Source: RCIO01 sp040880025 (GTDB lineage: Bacteria > Pseudomonadota > Alphaproteobacteria > Rhizobiales > Rhizobiaceae). Taken from it: DNA of 64,000 nucleotides. Each line of letters begins with the position of its first letter. Position 1 is the stretch's first letter. This document shows, one piece after another, positions 50,025-58,577 of the stretch. A program made the translations under genes and the position numbers. The notes beneath the pieces are model-generated. The model was given only the letters and a program-made list of their open reading frames with translations, had not been told where the DNA came from and did not search any database. The stretch lies in the NCBI GenBank assembly GCA_040880025.1, contig JBBDJD010000021.1, positions 124,001 to 188,000 on the forward strand, in the 5' to 3' direction.

Positions 50025-51653
50025 TCATCGCCGAATGGAGAGTCGGCGCGCGGCCTCCTCGTCGCGGATGGGCAGTGATGGACGAGTGAAGTCGAAAAAG
50101 GCGCTGTTGGGCGCATGTGTCTCGAAAACCATAGGTTTGGCGAAATAGTAACCCTGTGCGATGTCGATGCGCGTGGCTGCCTGGAGATAGGTGAGTTCTT
50201 CGAAACGCTCGACGCCCTCAACCACGATGCTCATCCCAAGGGAATGCCCGAGCGTCTCGATAGCCTTGAGTACACTCTGGGTGCGGGGACGGGCATGGAT
50301 GTTTGTGACAAATGAGCGGTCAATCTTAAGTTCGTCCGCTGTGATCTCGGCAAGGGCCGATAGTGACGAGAATCCGACCCCGAAATCGTCGATCGAGATT
50401 TTCGTTCCTATTTCGCGCAACATCGGGGCGATGCGGTTCTGGAATTCGCTGCTCGCAAGGAAGCCTTCCTCCGTGATCTCGACGGTGATCCGGTTGGCGA
50501 AACCTGTGGCCGAGAGCGCGTCGGCGAAGGAGCGCATGAAACGCTCGTCTCCCGCCTGTCTTGCTGCGACATTGATACTGATCGTCGACTGCGGACCAAA
50601 CGTATCGTTGATCAGGTCTATCGAAGCGACGGTCTCGGCAAGGATAAAATGGGTGAGATCGTCGATCAGCCCCAGCTCGACGGCAAGCCCGATGAATTCG
50701 CCGGGCGGTTGAATAAGACCGTCCTCATCGCGCCAGCGCATCAGCACCTCAATGCCGACGACTTTTCCGGATCGAAGTGCCACCTTCGGCTGATATGCGC
50801 AGCATACGCGCTTGTCGCGTACGGCGAGTCTGAGGCGCTGCTCCATGCGGCTTCGTTCGTCCGCCGCATGGCGAATTGCGCCCTCGAAAAAGCGAACCGT
50901 CCCCTTGGCTCGCGTCTTGCCGTGGTACATTGCGCGATCGGCATTGCTGCGCAACTCCTCATAGGTGGAGCCGTCCGCCGGAAAAACACTGACCCCGATC
51001 GAAGCTGAGGTGCAGATCTCATAGCCGTCGATGAGGAAAGGCTCCTTCAGTCTCTCGCCGATCGAGGTGAGGTCGCGTTTCAACTCTTCCCGGACGGCAA
51101 CAGGCGAAATCAGAAGGACGAATTCGTCACCGCTCAATCGCGCGAGCATGTCGGATGGCCTTAGCCTCGTGCTCAGCCGTTCCGCAATCCTGGCAAGCAA
51201 CTGATCGCCTGCGGCGTGGCCGTAATAGTCGTTGACCTGTTTAAAGCCGTCGATATCGATCAGTGCGAGCGCAAAGTTGTCGGGATCGGCCTCAATCAAC
51301 GCACTTACGCTGCGCTCGAACAAATTGCGGTTGGGAACGTTGGTGAGATCGTCAAAATACGCGCGTCGGATCAGCTCCTGCTCGCGTTTCTGCCGCTCGC
51401 AATCGTCCAGGGTCAGCGCGAGTGAATATGGCCTCCCATTCACCTCGACCTCAAAGTTGCGGGCCTGCGCGAGGGCGCCTGTTTCGGCAGTCGACTGGAA
51501 GATTTCCTCACCGTCTGGGCCGCGAATGTCTATTCCAATTGGTGCCGCCGCAAGAATGCGCTCCAGCTGCGACGCTTGACCGCCTGGCAGTTGCTCCGTT
51601 GCGATGCGCGATCCTGGCGCGAGGTCCGGCAGCGGCTTCATAGATCCGTTCAC
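50025..51653 (-). CDS. PAS-like/GGDEF/EAL cyclic di-GMP protein
   Basis: A 542-residue cytoplasmic protein. A short PAS-like region (about 25-90) precedes a GGDEF domain (about 95-260, DDLTNVPNRNLF, active site SGDEF at 174-178) and an EAL domain (about 268-520, signature EVL at 302-304 in GIEVLMRW, then DDFGVGFSSL and VEGVE). SGDEF and EVL keep the key acidic residues, so both activities are possible. The GTG start at 51653 overlaps the HerA stop by 4 bases (GTGA), showing translational coupling; an ATG at 51641 is the alternative. Confidence 0.88.
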   Translation of the reverse strand: MNGSMKPLPDLAPGSRIATEQLPGGQASQLERILAAAPIGIDIRGPDGEEIFQSTAETGALAQARNFEVEVNGRPYSLALTLDDCERQKREQELIRRAYFDDLTNVPNRNLFERSVSALIEADPDNFALALIDIDGFKQVNDYYGHAAGDQLLARIAERLSTRLRPSDMLARLSGDEFVLLISPVAVREELKRDLTSIGERLKEPFLIDGYEICTSASIGVSVFPADGSTYEELRSNADRAMYHGKTRAKGTVRFFEGAIRHAADERSRMEQRLRLAVRDKRVCCAYQPKVALRSGKVVGIEVLMRWRDEDGLIQPPGEFIGLAVELGLIDDLTHFILAETVASIDLINDTFGPQSTISINVAARQAGDERFMRSFADALSATGFANRITVEITEEGFLASSEFQNRIAPMLREIGTKISIDDFGVGFSSLSALAEITADELKIDRSFVTNIHARPRTQSVLKAIETLGHSLGMSIVVEGVERFEELTYLQAATRIDIAQGYYFAKPMVFETHAPNSAFFDFTRPSLPIRDEEAARRLSIRR

Positions 51654-53476
51654 CGCTTTAGAATTGAATAACGGCTAGGATCGAGCGGGACACTCCGTGG
51701 TTCGGCGGCATCCGGTGCGCCGACGGTACGGTTCAGCCCACGCGCAATCGCGTCATGATCGAGCGCGATGGGTTTTCCAGTCGGCTCCCGGCGCGGGAGA
51801 TTTTCATCATGGCCTGACAGGTTCGTCGTTGCCTGCCGCCAGCGCTCGATTGCCAGCTGCACCACTTTGTCGCGGGAAAGTTTGTGTACGTCCTCGCCTC
51901 CCTGCCCTGCCGCCTCGCTTCTCGGCACCAGGTTCGCTGGCAGCTTGCGAAAGACGAACCGTGTCGGGAGGGGCATACCTTCGCCCATGCCCACTACTTC
52001 GCCGGTTCCGAGCGATGGCACGTAGGAAAGCAGGTTTGCGGCAGCGTCAGATACGGCTGATCTCAGCAGTGCCTGATCCTCCTCGTTGGCCATCCGCATC
52101 ACGAACAGGGTGCTGCATTGCGAGATGATGGTCGGGTCGAGTTCGGCCGGCCGCTGCGTGACGAGGCCGAGATGGACGCCATATTTGCGCCCTTCCTTGG
52201 CAATGCGCGACAGGGCGCGCCGCGCGGGAGCGAATCCCAGCGAATGGTCCGCAGCCGCATATCGATGGGCTTCCTCGCACGCGATTAGTACGGGTGCTGC
52301 GCCGTCGCTCCATAATCCTAACTCGAATGCCAGCCGACAGACCACGCAGACCATGGCGTCGAGCATTTCACCGGGCAAACTCGCGAGCTTTAGGATCGTT
52401 ATGCCGGACGCATCGGATTCGAGCTGGAAGAGTTGATCCAGCACGAGCGCCATCGTGTCGCCACCGACATTCGCGTTTTCGAACATGAAGGAATATCGCG
52501 GATCGTTCATCAGACCCTCGATGCGCATCATCAGGCGATGATGGAGCATCCGAGTAGAGCGGTTCTCAAGCTTGCCCATGCGTTCATCGATCAGCGTGAG
52601 CAGATCCTGGATCAAATAGGGGGACGGCGTGTCGCTGGTAAAACCCGTATGACGTGACCCTTTGCGCGGCAGAAGCGAGCGCTCTCCGGAACTTTTCATC
52701 GACAAATAGGCCGCCTTGGCCATCGGGATCAGTTCGGCGAGAATTTCTACTTCTTCTGGAATGGCCGGCCGGCCAGCATAGATGACGTCGATCATCTCCT
52801 CGAAGTTGAATAGCCAAAAGGGAAGCTTCAGATTGTGCGAGCCTACGATGCGGCCCATCTCCCCGAACGAGTGTCCGTATTCGTTGTGGACGTCGAGGAG
52901 CAGGATGTGGACGTCAGGCCGCGCGCGCATCACTTCGCTCAGGATTACTGCAACGCCACTCGATTTGCCGACACCGGTCGATCCGACCACCGCAAAATGT
53001 TTTGCAAGCAGCCCGTCGACGTCAATGACGGCGGAAATCGCGGGGTCCTGCTGAAGGTTGCCGATCGTGGCCGTATGCTCGCCCGTCGCGGAATAGACGA
53101 GCTCCAGATCTTCGCGGCAGATCACGAAAGCCTCGTCGCCGATCGCCGGATATTCGCGCACGCCGCGGCGGAAGTGCGACCCGCCCGGTTCACGGGTGAT
53201 CTCGCCCATCAGGTCGACCAGTGCGATGGCTCGCCTGTCCGGCCCAGCCCTCTCCTCGCTGGGCATTGCCGAGACTTCCTCGATCATACCCAGAAGCATG
53301 GTTTCGCCGGAACGGATGGCGATGAACTTTCCAACGGTCGCACGCTGCTCTCCAACCCGCGCCCCACCGGTCAGCCCGATTCTCGCCTCGGAACCGCGAC
53401 AGGAAAGCACATGTCCGATCGGTTCTTGCGTAGTGGCGCTTGTCGCGACCTGCTCCGGTTCGTGTAGGGAAGTCAC
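51650..53476 (-). CDS. HerA-type ATPase (DUF87/HAS-barrel)
   Basis: A 608-residue HerA/FtsK-superfamily ATPase. A beta-rich HAS-barrel-like N-terminus (about 18-135) precedes Walker A VVGSTGVGKSSG (about 163-174), LLLDVHNEYGHSF (about 193-205) and Walker B VLIACEEAHRY (396-406). GRKYGVHLGLVTQRPAELDPTIISQCSTLF follows, with the arginine region typical of HerA. HerA proteins form hexameric DNA translocases, often with NurA nuclease or Sir2-like partners in defence. Here the partner gene is a GGDEF-EAL protein instead. Start GTG at 53474-53476 with GGAGA upstream. Confidence 0.87.
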   Translation of the reverse strand: MTSLHEPEQVATSATTQEPIGHVLSCRGSEARIGLTGGARVGEQRATVGKFIAIRSGETMLLGMIEEVSAMPSEERAGPDRRAIALVDLMGEITREPGGSHFRRGVREYPAIGDEAFVICREDLELVYSATGEHTATIGNLQQDPAISAVIDVDGLLAKHFAVVGSTGVGKSSGVAVILSEVMRARPDVHILLLDVHNEYGHSFGEMGRIVGSHNLKLPFWLFNFEEMIDVIYAGRPAIPEEVEILAELIPMAKAAYLSMKSSGERSLLPRKGSRHTGFTSDTPSPYLIQDLLTLIDERMGKLENRSTRMLHHRLMMRIEGLMNDPRYSFMFENANVGGDTMALVLDQLFQLESDASGITILKLASLPGEMLDAMVCVVCRLAFELGLWSDGAAPVLIACEEAHRYAAADHSLGFAPARRALSRIAKEGRKYGVHLGLVTQRPAELDPTIISQCSTLFVMRMANEEDQALLRSAVSDAAANLLSYVPSLGTGEVVGMGEGMPLPTRFVFRKLPANLVPRSEAAGQGGEDVHKLSRDKVVQLAIERWRQATTNLSGHDENLPRREPTGKPIALDHDAIARGLNRTVGAPDAAEPRSVPLDPSRYSILKR

Positions 53477-53580
53477 TGGTTTTCTCCGGGAACGTCTCCG
53501 AACCCTACATAACCTGTCCCCTGTGCAGTGACAGTTAAGGATCCGACGACCGTTCCGGCATGGTGAAGGGAACCTTAAGA

Positions 53581-53676
53581 CTAAGATGCAAAATAGAGAT
53601 TGTCTGAGACCCAGTGCATACCGACATCGCGCAGCGCCTCGACCTCCCGTGCTGTCAGGGTGCGCTTGCGGGCCAT
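53581..53676 (-). pseudogene. 5' remnant of a tyrosine-type integrase gene
   Basis: From the ATG at 53674-53676, with GGAGG eight bases upstream, the minus strand reads MARKRTLTAREVEALRD, then GMHWVSDNLYFAS and a TAG stop. This is the typical N-terminus of phage-type integrases (basic start, then a G-x-H-W-V-x-x-x-L-Y-L arm-binding segment), cut after 31 residues. The strong ribosome site and conserved start suggest a once-complete gene whose body has been deleted. It marks an old integration event between the HerA operon and the TRAP genes. Confidence 0.5.
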
Positions 53677-54230
53677 GGTCGACTGCCTCCTCCGGCTATG
53701 GCAATAGCGTCCCCGGACCATTGCGTGCGATGGCCGCACAGTCCATCCAGGAATCCTGGTCGAGGATTGGACGAACATATCAGCCACGACAGACGATCGG
53801 ACAGACGGTGCGGCAGCATCGTCAAGTCCGCAGGCTTCCGGCCTTTGGACAAACATCGCAGTCAGTCGGGTTCGAAAGTGGCTGAGAAAGCTGCGGAAAT
53901 CGGGCCACAGCCGCCCGATTGCTCCGCGTTTACAAATGTTTAGCTGAACATCCCGTTTGGGACGATGGCGGAGAGGGGGTCACCGGACTAACCGCCTTTT
54001 GCCGGCTTAGCTCGTGCGGAATTGGGAGGCCAGACGGCATAACAGACGGTTCAGCTTGCGTTGCCCGATCGGGGGCACAGCGCTATGCGCGCCGGGCATT
54101 CGTTGCCGCCGCGATGGAAGCGCGTGTGCTTCTGGATGCGTAGGCGATGCCGTACACTACGGCCTGCGCTGGCAGGGCACAGCCTACGGCGTCCAAGATA
54201 TCACGGCCTCCGTTCGAATAGGCTATTCTT
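53677..54230. other. intergenic stretch with no supportable gene
   Basis: About 550 bases between the integrase remnant and the fused TRAP permease. Short open frames exist, such as 53919-54143 on the plus strand, but none has a convincing ribosome site or family resemblance. The stretch is probably decayed DNA from a former insertion, given the remnant next to it. Confidence 0.5.
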
Positions 54231-56192
54231 TCACATCAGCGACGGCAGGAACAGGCTGATCTGCGGGAAGACCACGATGAGAATGACCAGGATCAGGAAG
54301 GCGAACCAGAAAGGTAGAACGCCGCGGAATACGTCGTACATCGGGACGTCCTTGGCAATGGCGGCGATGGCGAAGACGTTGACGCCGATCGGCGGCGTGA
54401 CCACGCCAAGCTCGACCATGATAACCACAACGACACCGAACCAGACGGGATCGAAGCCGGCGCTCATCGCGACGGGGTAGAACAGCGGCACGGTCAGCAC
54501 CAGTGCCGGCAGGGCGTTCATGAACATGCCGATGAACACGTAGAACAGCAGGATCGCGGCAATCAGCTGATATTTTCCGAGCTGCAGTCCGATGATCACA
54601 TCGGCCAGCTGCTGGGTCAGGCCGCTGATCGCGATGAACCTGCTGAATGCGGTCGCGAACATGAAGATGATGATGATGGCTGCTGAAAGCAGCAGCGCCC
54701 GCTCGATCGAATGCCACAGCGTCGCCCAGGTGAGGCGACGCGTGAGCGAGGATATCACCAGCGCTCCGAAAACGCCGATGCCGCCGGCCTCGTTGGGGGT
54801 CACGGCGCCGGTATAAATGCCGCCGAGTACGAGCAGCATCAGAACGACGATGGGCCACACCTTCGCGCTTGAGGAGAGCCGCTGGTTCCAGGTACTGACC
54901 TCGCCACGCGGCGCGAGCTCAGGGGCCATTCTGGCGCGGATTGTAATCAGGCCGACGAGAATGAAGGTGAACAGGATGCCCGGCAGGACACCGGCCATGA
55001 ACAGCTTGCCGATCGAGACCTCGGTGATCATGCCGTAGACAATGAAGGCAAGGCTCGGCGGGATCATCACGCCGATTGTCGCCGCGCACGCAATGGAGGC
55101 GGTGGCGAGCTTCATGTCGTAGTTGTACTTGCGCATCTGCGGCAGCGCGATGGATCCCATCGAATAGACGCCCGATAATGTGTCGCCGACGATGGACGAC
55201 AGGCCTGCGCAGGCGACCGTGCTGGCCGATGCCAGCCCGCCCGGCAGATGGCCGATCCAGCGATAGGCAGAGCGGTAGAGGTCTTCCGCGAAGCCCGACG
55301 CGACGACAATCAGCCCCATCCAGGTGAATAGCGGGACGACGCTCCATGTCTGGTCGCTGACGACATCGATTGTGGTCGTGCCGAGACTGGTCAGGCTCGC
55401 CGTGGAACTAATCAGGATGCTGATGCCGACTAGCGAAGTCACGGCCATCGCCGCCGCGATATGCACGCCGAGAAAGATCAGGATGAAGCACAGGCTGATG
55501 GCAAAAAGGCCGCGCGCGCCGCGCGGCAGTTCGTACGGTGCGTATTCAGGAAACAGCGCGAGAAGCAGGATAAGGGCTACAGCAGCAACCCAAGTCAGTA
55601 GAACTGCGATCGACCGGCCGTCAATCTCCTTGGTCGCTACGGCGAGAGCGGAGGCGAGACTCGCCAGGAGCGCCAGCGCGAACAGGATAATGAAGACCGT
55701 TGCGCCGGCGACGAAGGGCCATTCCGACAGGCCGGTGACGCCGGTGACGATGGCGTTGTCCCTGAGGTAGCGCGCCTGCTCGAATATCTGGTAGCAGGTG
55801 ACGATCACGGTCGCCAGCGTCAGAAGCAGACCGCCGGCCGCCGTCGGCGCGCGCAGCCATTCGGGCATCAACCGCAACAGCAGATCGACTCTAATGTTCC
55901 CACCCTCGGTCTCCACCGCTGCCAGCGTGGAAAGCGCGACCATGATCATCAGCAGCCCAGTGATTTCCATGCCGCCCGGCACGACCAGCGAAAACAGGTT
56001 GCGAAGGGTGACGTCGGAGACGGTGAGCAGCATCATCGCAACGAGGGCCGCCGCGCCGATATAGATCGATGCGCGGCTGGGCAGGGCGATCAGGTGATGA
56101 AGCGCCTGCGCGAACCGTTCGAGACCGGCGGATACGCCGTGATCTCTGTCGCCGGATTCAACCGCCTGCTCCAATTGCTGTCCTTCACGCAC
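54231..56192 (-). CDS. TRAP transporter permease, fused DctQ-DctM subunits
   Basis: A 653-residue fusion. Residues about 40-190 form the four-helix small subunit (SDVTLRNLFSLVVPGGMEITGLLMIMVALS). From about 215 the large subunit follows, with GLSSIVGDTLSGVYSMGSIALPQM, GVMIPPSLAFIVYGMITEVSIG, YTGAVTPNEAGGIGVFGALV and GVVTPPIGVNVFAIAAI. The start is read as GTG at 56192 with a poor ribosome site; a later start would trim only the N-terminal tail. The binding-protein gene lies directly upstream on the same strand. Confidence 0.88.
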   Translation of the reverse strand: MREGQQLEQAVESGDRDHGVSAGLERFAQALHHLIALPSRASIYIGAAALVAMMLLTVSDVTLRNLFSLVVPGGMEITGLLMIMVALSTLAAVETEGGNIRVDLLLRLMPEWLRAPTAAGGLLLTLATVIVTCYQIFEQARYLRDNAIVTGVTGLSEWPFVAGATVFIILFALALLASLASALAVATKEIDGRSIAVLLTWVAAVALILLLALFPEYAPYELPRGARGLFAISLCFILIFLGVHIAAAMAVTSLVGISILISSTASLTSLGTTTIDVVSDQTWSVVPLFTWMGLIVVASGFAEDLYRSAYRWIGHLPGGLASASTVACAGLSSIVGDTLSGVYSMGSIALPQMRKYNYDMKLATASIACAATIGVMIPPSLAFIVYGMITEVSIGKLFMAGVLPGILFTFILVGLITIRARMAPELAPRGEVSTWNQRLSSSAKVWPIVVLMLLVLGGIYTGAVTPNEAGGIGVFGALVISSLTRRLTWATLWHSIERALLLSAAIIIIFMFATAFSRFIAISGLTQQLADVIIGLQLGKYQLIAAILLFYVFIGMFMNALPALVLTVPLFYPVAMSAGFDPVWFGVVVVIMVELGVVTPPIGVNVFAIAAIAKDVPMYDVFRGVLPFWFAFLILVILIVVFPQISLFLPSLM

Positions 56193-56276
56193 GAATGGTC
56201 TGACCGTGCCGGCGGATCGTTGCCGGCACGGCCCGGGAGGTTATGGCAGGTCGATGCGCTCGCCGGCGAGCCATCC

Positions 56277-57338
56277 TTAGTTCTGATCGTAGAGCTTCAT
56301 CAGCCGCACGGCTTCGTCTAGGATCTCCTGACCCGGCAGTCCGGCCGCATCCGCCTTTTGTACCCACTCGTCCCAGAAGGGCTGCATCTGGCCGGCCAGC
56401 GTGTCGGATTCCGCTGCAGAAAGCGTGAACAGGTTCTCCGGCGGGATGCTCGACATCGCGGCGGCGGCGCCATCGGTGGTGTTGTAGAAGAAGTACACTG
56501 GCCGCAGATCGACGATGTGCGCCTGCTCTTCCGGAGTCAGATTGTTCCAGGTGTCCTTGTTCATCACCGTGGAGTAGCTGCCCGGATTGAGGTTGAGCAG
56601 CGTGTGGTAGGTGGTCACCTCGTTCAGCTTAAAGTTGTTGACCCAGCCCCAAGCGCACAGGACGCCATCGACCGCGCCGCGCTGCAACGCCAGATACGCG
56701 TCGGGTCCGACCATCACGCTTGCGCTGGCGCCGAGTTCCTCGAGCACGCCGACACCGGCCGAATCCTGCGCAGCGTAGACCTTGCCCTTCACATCGGCGA
56801 GCGTGCGAACCGGCTCGGTCGTGTGGAGATGTGAGCCCATGGCCACGAAGGTGGCGACGTCCACCACGTTGTCGGCATCGCTGAAGAGGTTGCCCATTTC
56901 AGGGAACTGGTCGCGTAGACGCCAGTAAACGATGGTGGCGAGTGTCTGGTTCTTCGACAGGCCGGGCAGGCTGAAAAGTTCCATCTGCGGGAACTTGCCC
57001 GGCAGTACCGGATGCCAGACGAAGCCGATGTCGAGCAGACCGGCGCCGGTGGACTGCAGCCAGTCCTTGAACGGGGTCACCGAATTCGGCGGGAAGAATG
57101 CCACTTCGGCGCGGCCGCCAGTGATCCCTTCGAGCTGTTTGGCGAAGCGACGGTCAAGGTCGTTCCAGGGTGTGCCGTCGGGTGACGCGAACTGCATCTT
57201 GAGTTCGATTTCGGCTGCTGCCGCAGGCGTGCTTGCCAACTGCGCGCCAGCAACGGTGGCCAGCGTCAGACCGCCGAAGGCTCTGCGGCTGAACTTGCGG
57301 CGTGAAATGCCATTGTCTTCGACTGTGTCGGTGGTCAT
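56277..57338 (-). CDS. TRAP transporter substrate-binding protein (DctP family) with twin-arginine-like signal
   Basis: A 353-residue periplasmic binding protein. The N-terminus carries ISRRKFSRRAFGGLTL, a twin-arginine-like signal, cut near TPAAAAE. The mature part has KMQFASPDGTPWNDLDRRFAKQLE, FSLPGLSKNQTLATIVYWRL, VKGKVYAAQDSAGVGVLEELGASASVM and YLALQRGAVDGVLCAWGWVNN, the DctP fold. The substrate is unknown, probably an organic acid. The ATG at 57336-57338 has GGGAGGAAG upstream. Its fused permease follows after 84 bases. Confidence 0.9.
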   Translation of the reverse strand: MTTDTVEDNGISRRKFSRRAFGGLTLATVAGAQLASTPAAAAEIELKMQFASPDGTPWNDLDRRFAKQLEGITGGRAEVAFFPPNSVTPFKDWLQSTGAGLLDIGFVWHPVLPGKFPQMELFSLPGLSKNQTLATIVYWRLRDQFPEMGNLFSDADNVVDVATFVAMGSHLHTTEPVRTLADVKGKVYAAQDSAGVGVLEELGASASVMVGPDAYLALQRGAVDGVLCAWGWVNNFKLNEVTTYHTLLNLNPGSYSTVMNKDTWNNLTPEEQAHIVDLRPVYFFYNTTDGAAAAMSSIPPENLFTLSAAESDTLAGQMQPFWDEWVQKADAAGLPGQEILDEAVRLMKLYDQN

Positions 57339-57486
57339 GTCTTCCTCCCAGCTTTCGCGAGCAGGCTCGCGCAACAATCCAGCGGCTCGAGGCCGCACTC
57401 CTCCACTCGGGAGCGTAGGTTCGCCAAGGGATCAGGAAAACTTATTTCTTCTAAATCGTTCTATCAGGATATCTAAAGGCAGAAGC

Positions 57487-58404
57487 CTATGAGACCATCC
57501 GCTTCCATTCGTCGCCGCTGCGCTGAAGCTCCTCGCGAAAATAGTCGTGAAGCTGCCGCGACGCGCGCGAAAGCGGCCGTTGCGTCGGGTGGATGAGGGC
57601 CAGTTCGACATCCAGCACCGGCTCGATGATTGGATTGACTGTCACGCGCTCGTTGGAGAGCTCCTTCAGGCAAATCCAGAATGGCAGGATGGTCGACCAG
57701 TCGGTGAGGCTGAGAAACTCCAGACCTGTCGACAGGCTGGCGATCGAAATCGTGCGCTCGACGGTGATCTCGCCGTTGCGGATCGCGGCGTCGATCTTTG
57801 GCCGCATGCTGTTGTTGGCGGAGGGGATCGAGAGCCTGAGCGGGGCGATCTCATTCAGGCGGACGGGCTTCATGGGCATCAGGCCGCGGCGCGAACCGGA
57901 GACCAGCGCGACGGGAAACTTGCCGATCGCGGTTGCGGTCAGGCCGAGCTGCGGTGTCACGAACTGCCCGACATAGAAGTCCAGCGCACCGCTGGAGGCC
58001 TCTGCAACCAGTGCGTCGGCGGTGCCGCTCGCGATATCGATGTCGATGCGGGGAAATTCGCGTACGAAGCGGGCGAGTGCTGCCGGAAGAACGGCTTTGG
58101 CGAGACCCGGCGCGAACCCGGCCGATACCGACCCGCTCAGGCCCGACGAAAAGTCCTCGATCTCCATCTCCGCCTCGGAGACGGCTTTCAACACCGCCAG
58201 GCAGCGATCATAGAGCCGCCAGCCGGCGGCGGTCGGGTTCACGCCCCGCCGCGTGCGCTCGAAAAGGCCGGTCCGCAGGCGGCCTTCCAGCGCGCTCATC
58301 TGCTGGCTGACGCCCGATGCCGTGCAGTTAAGCCTCACGGCGGCGGCACTCAACGAGCCTTCCTCGCAGGCAGCGACGAAGTAGCGGATTTGCCTCAGGT
58401 CCAT
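57487..58404 (-). CDS. LysR family regulator
   Basis: A 305-residue LysR regulator. The helix-turn-helix is residues 1-60 (LRQIRYFVAACEEGSLSAAAVRLNCTASGVSQQMSALE and the RTGLFERTRRG wing). The effector domain follows (about 90-295). It is divergent from the CoA-transferase gene and, in the other direction, lies upstream of the TRAP binding-protein gene's leader. It probably controls one or both. The ATG at 58402-58404 has GGGGGAGA. A T-N11-A dyad sits just upstream. Confidence 0.9.
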   Translation of the reverse strand: MDLRQIRYFVAACEEGSLSAAAVRLNCTASGVSQQMSALEGRLRTGLFERTRRGVNPTAAGWRLYDRCLAVLKAVSEAEMEIEDFSSGLSGSVSAGFAPGLAKAVLPAALARFVREFPRIDIDIASGTADALVAEASSGALDFYVGQFVTPQLGLTATAIGKFPVALVSGSRRGLMPMKPVRLNEIAPLRLSIPSANNSMRPKIDAAIRNGEITVERTISIASLSTGLEFLSLTDWSTILPFWICLKELSNERVTVNPIIEPVLDVELALIHPTQRPLSRASRQLHDYFREELQRSGDEWKRMVS

Positions 58405-58419
58405 CCCATCTCCCCCAAC

Positions 58420-58432
58420 TTGCTTTCAGCAA
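58420..58432. promoter_or_regulatory. LysR box upstream of the LysR and CoA-transferase genes
   Basis: TTGCT-TTC-AGCAA is a 13-base dyad with the T-N11-A spacing of LysR binding sites. It lies 16 bases before the lysR ATG and 146 bases before the CoA-transferase ATG, in the divergent gap. Likely site for self-control and activation of the other side. Confidence 0.55.
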
Positions 58433-58577
58433 ATCAAAACACTGATCTTAGAAAATATAACTACCAGTAACATCACCTCCATCCCTATGGTCAAGCCTGT
58501 GGATCTGGAGGAGCTATTGCCTGTGCATCCGCAGGCCCGGACGACGCACCCACGACGCCCGACGACAGGAGAACCAC

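Noticed and set aside
53919..54143. A 74-codon open frame in the gap before the TRAP permease
   Set aside because: No ribosome site and no recognisable family; composition does not differ from non-coding surroundings.
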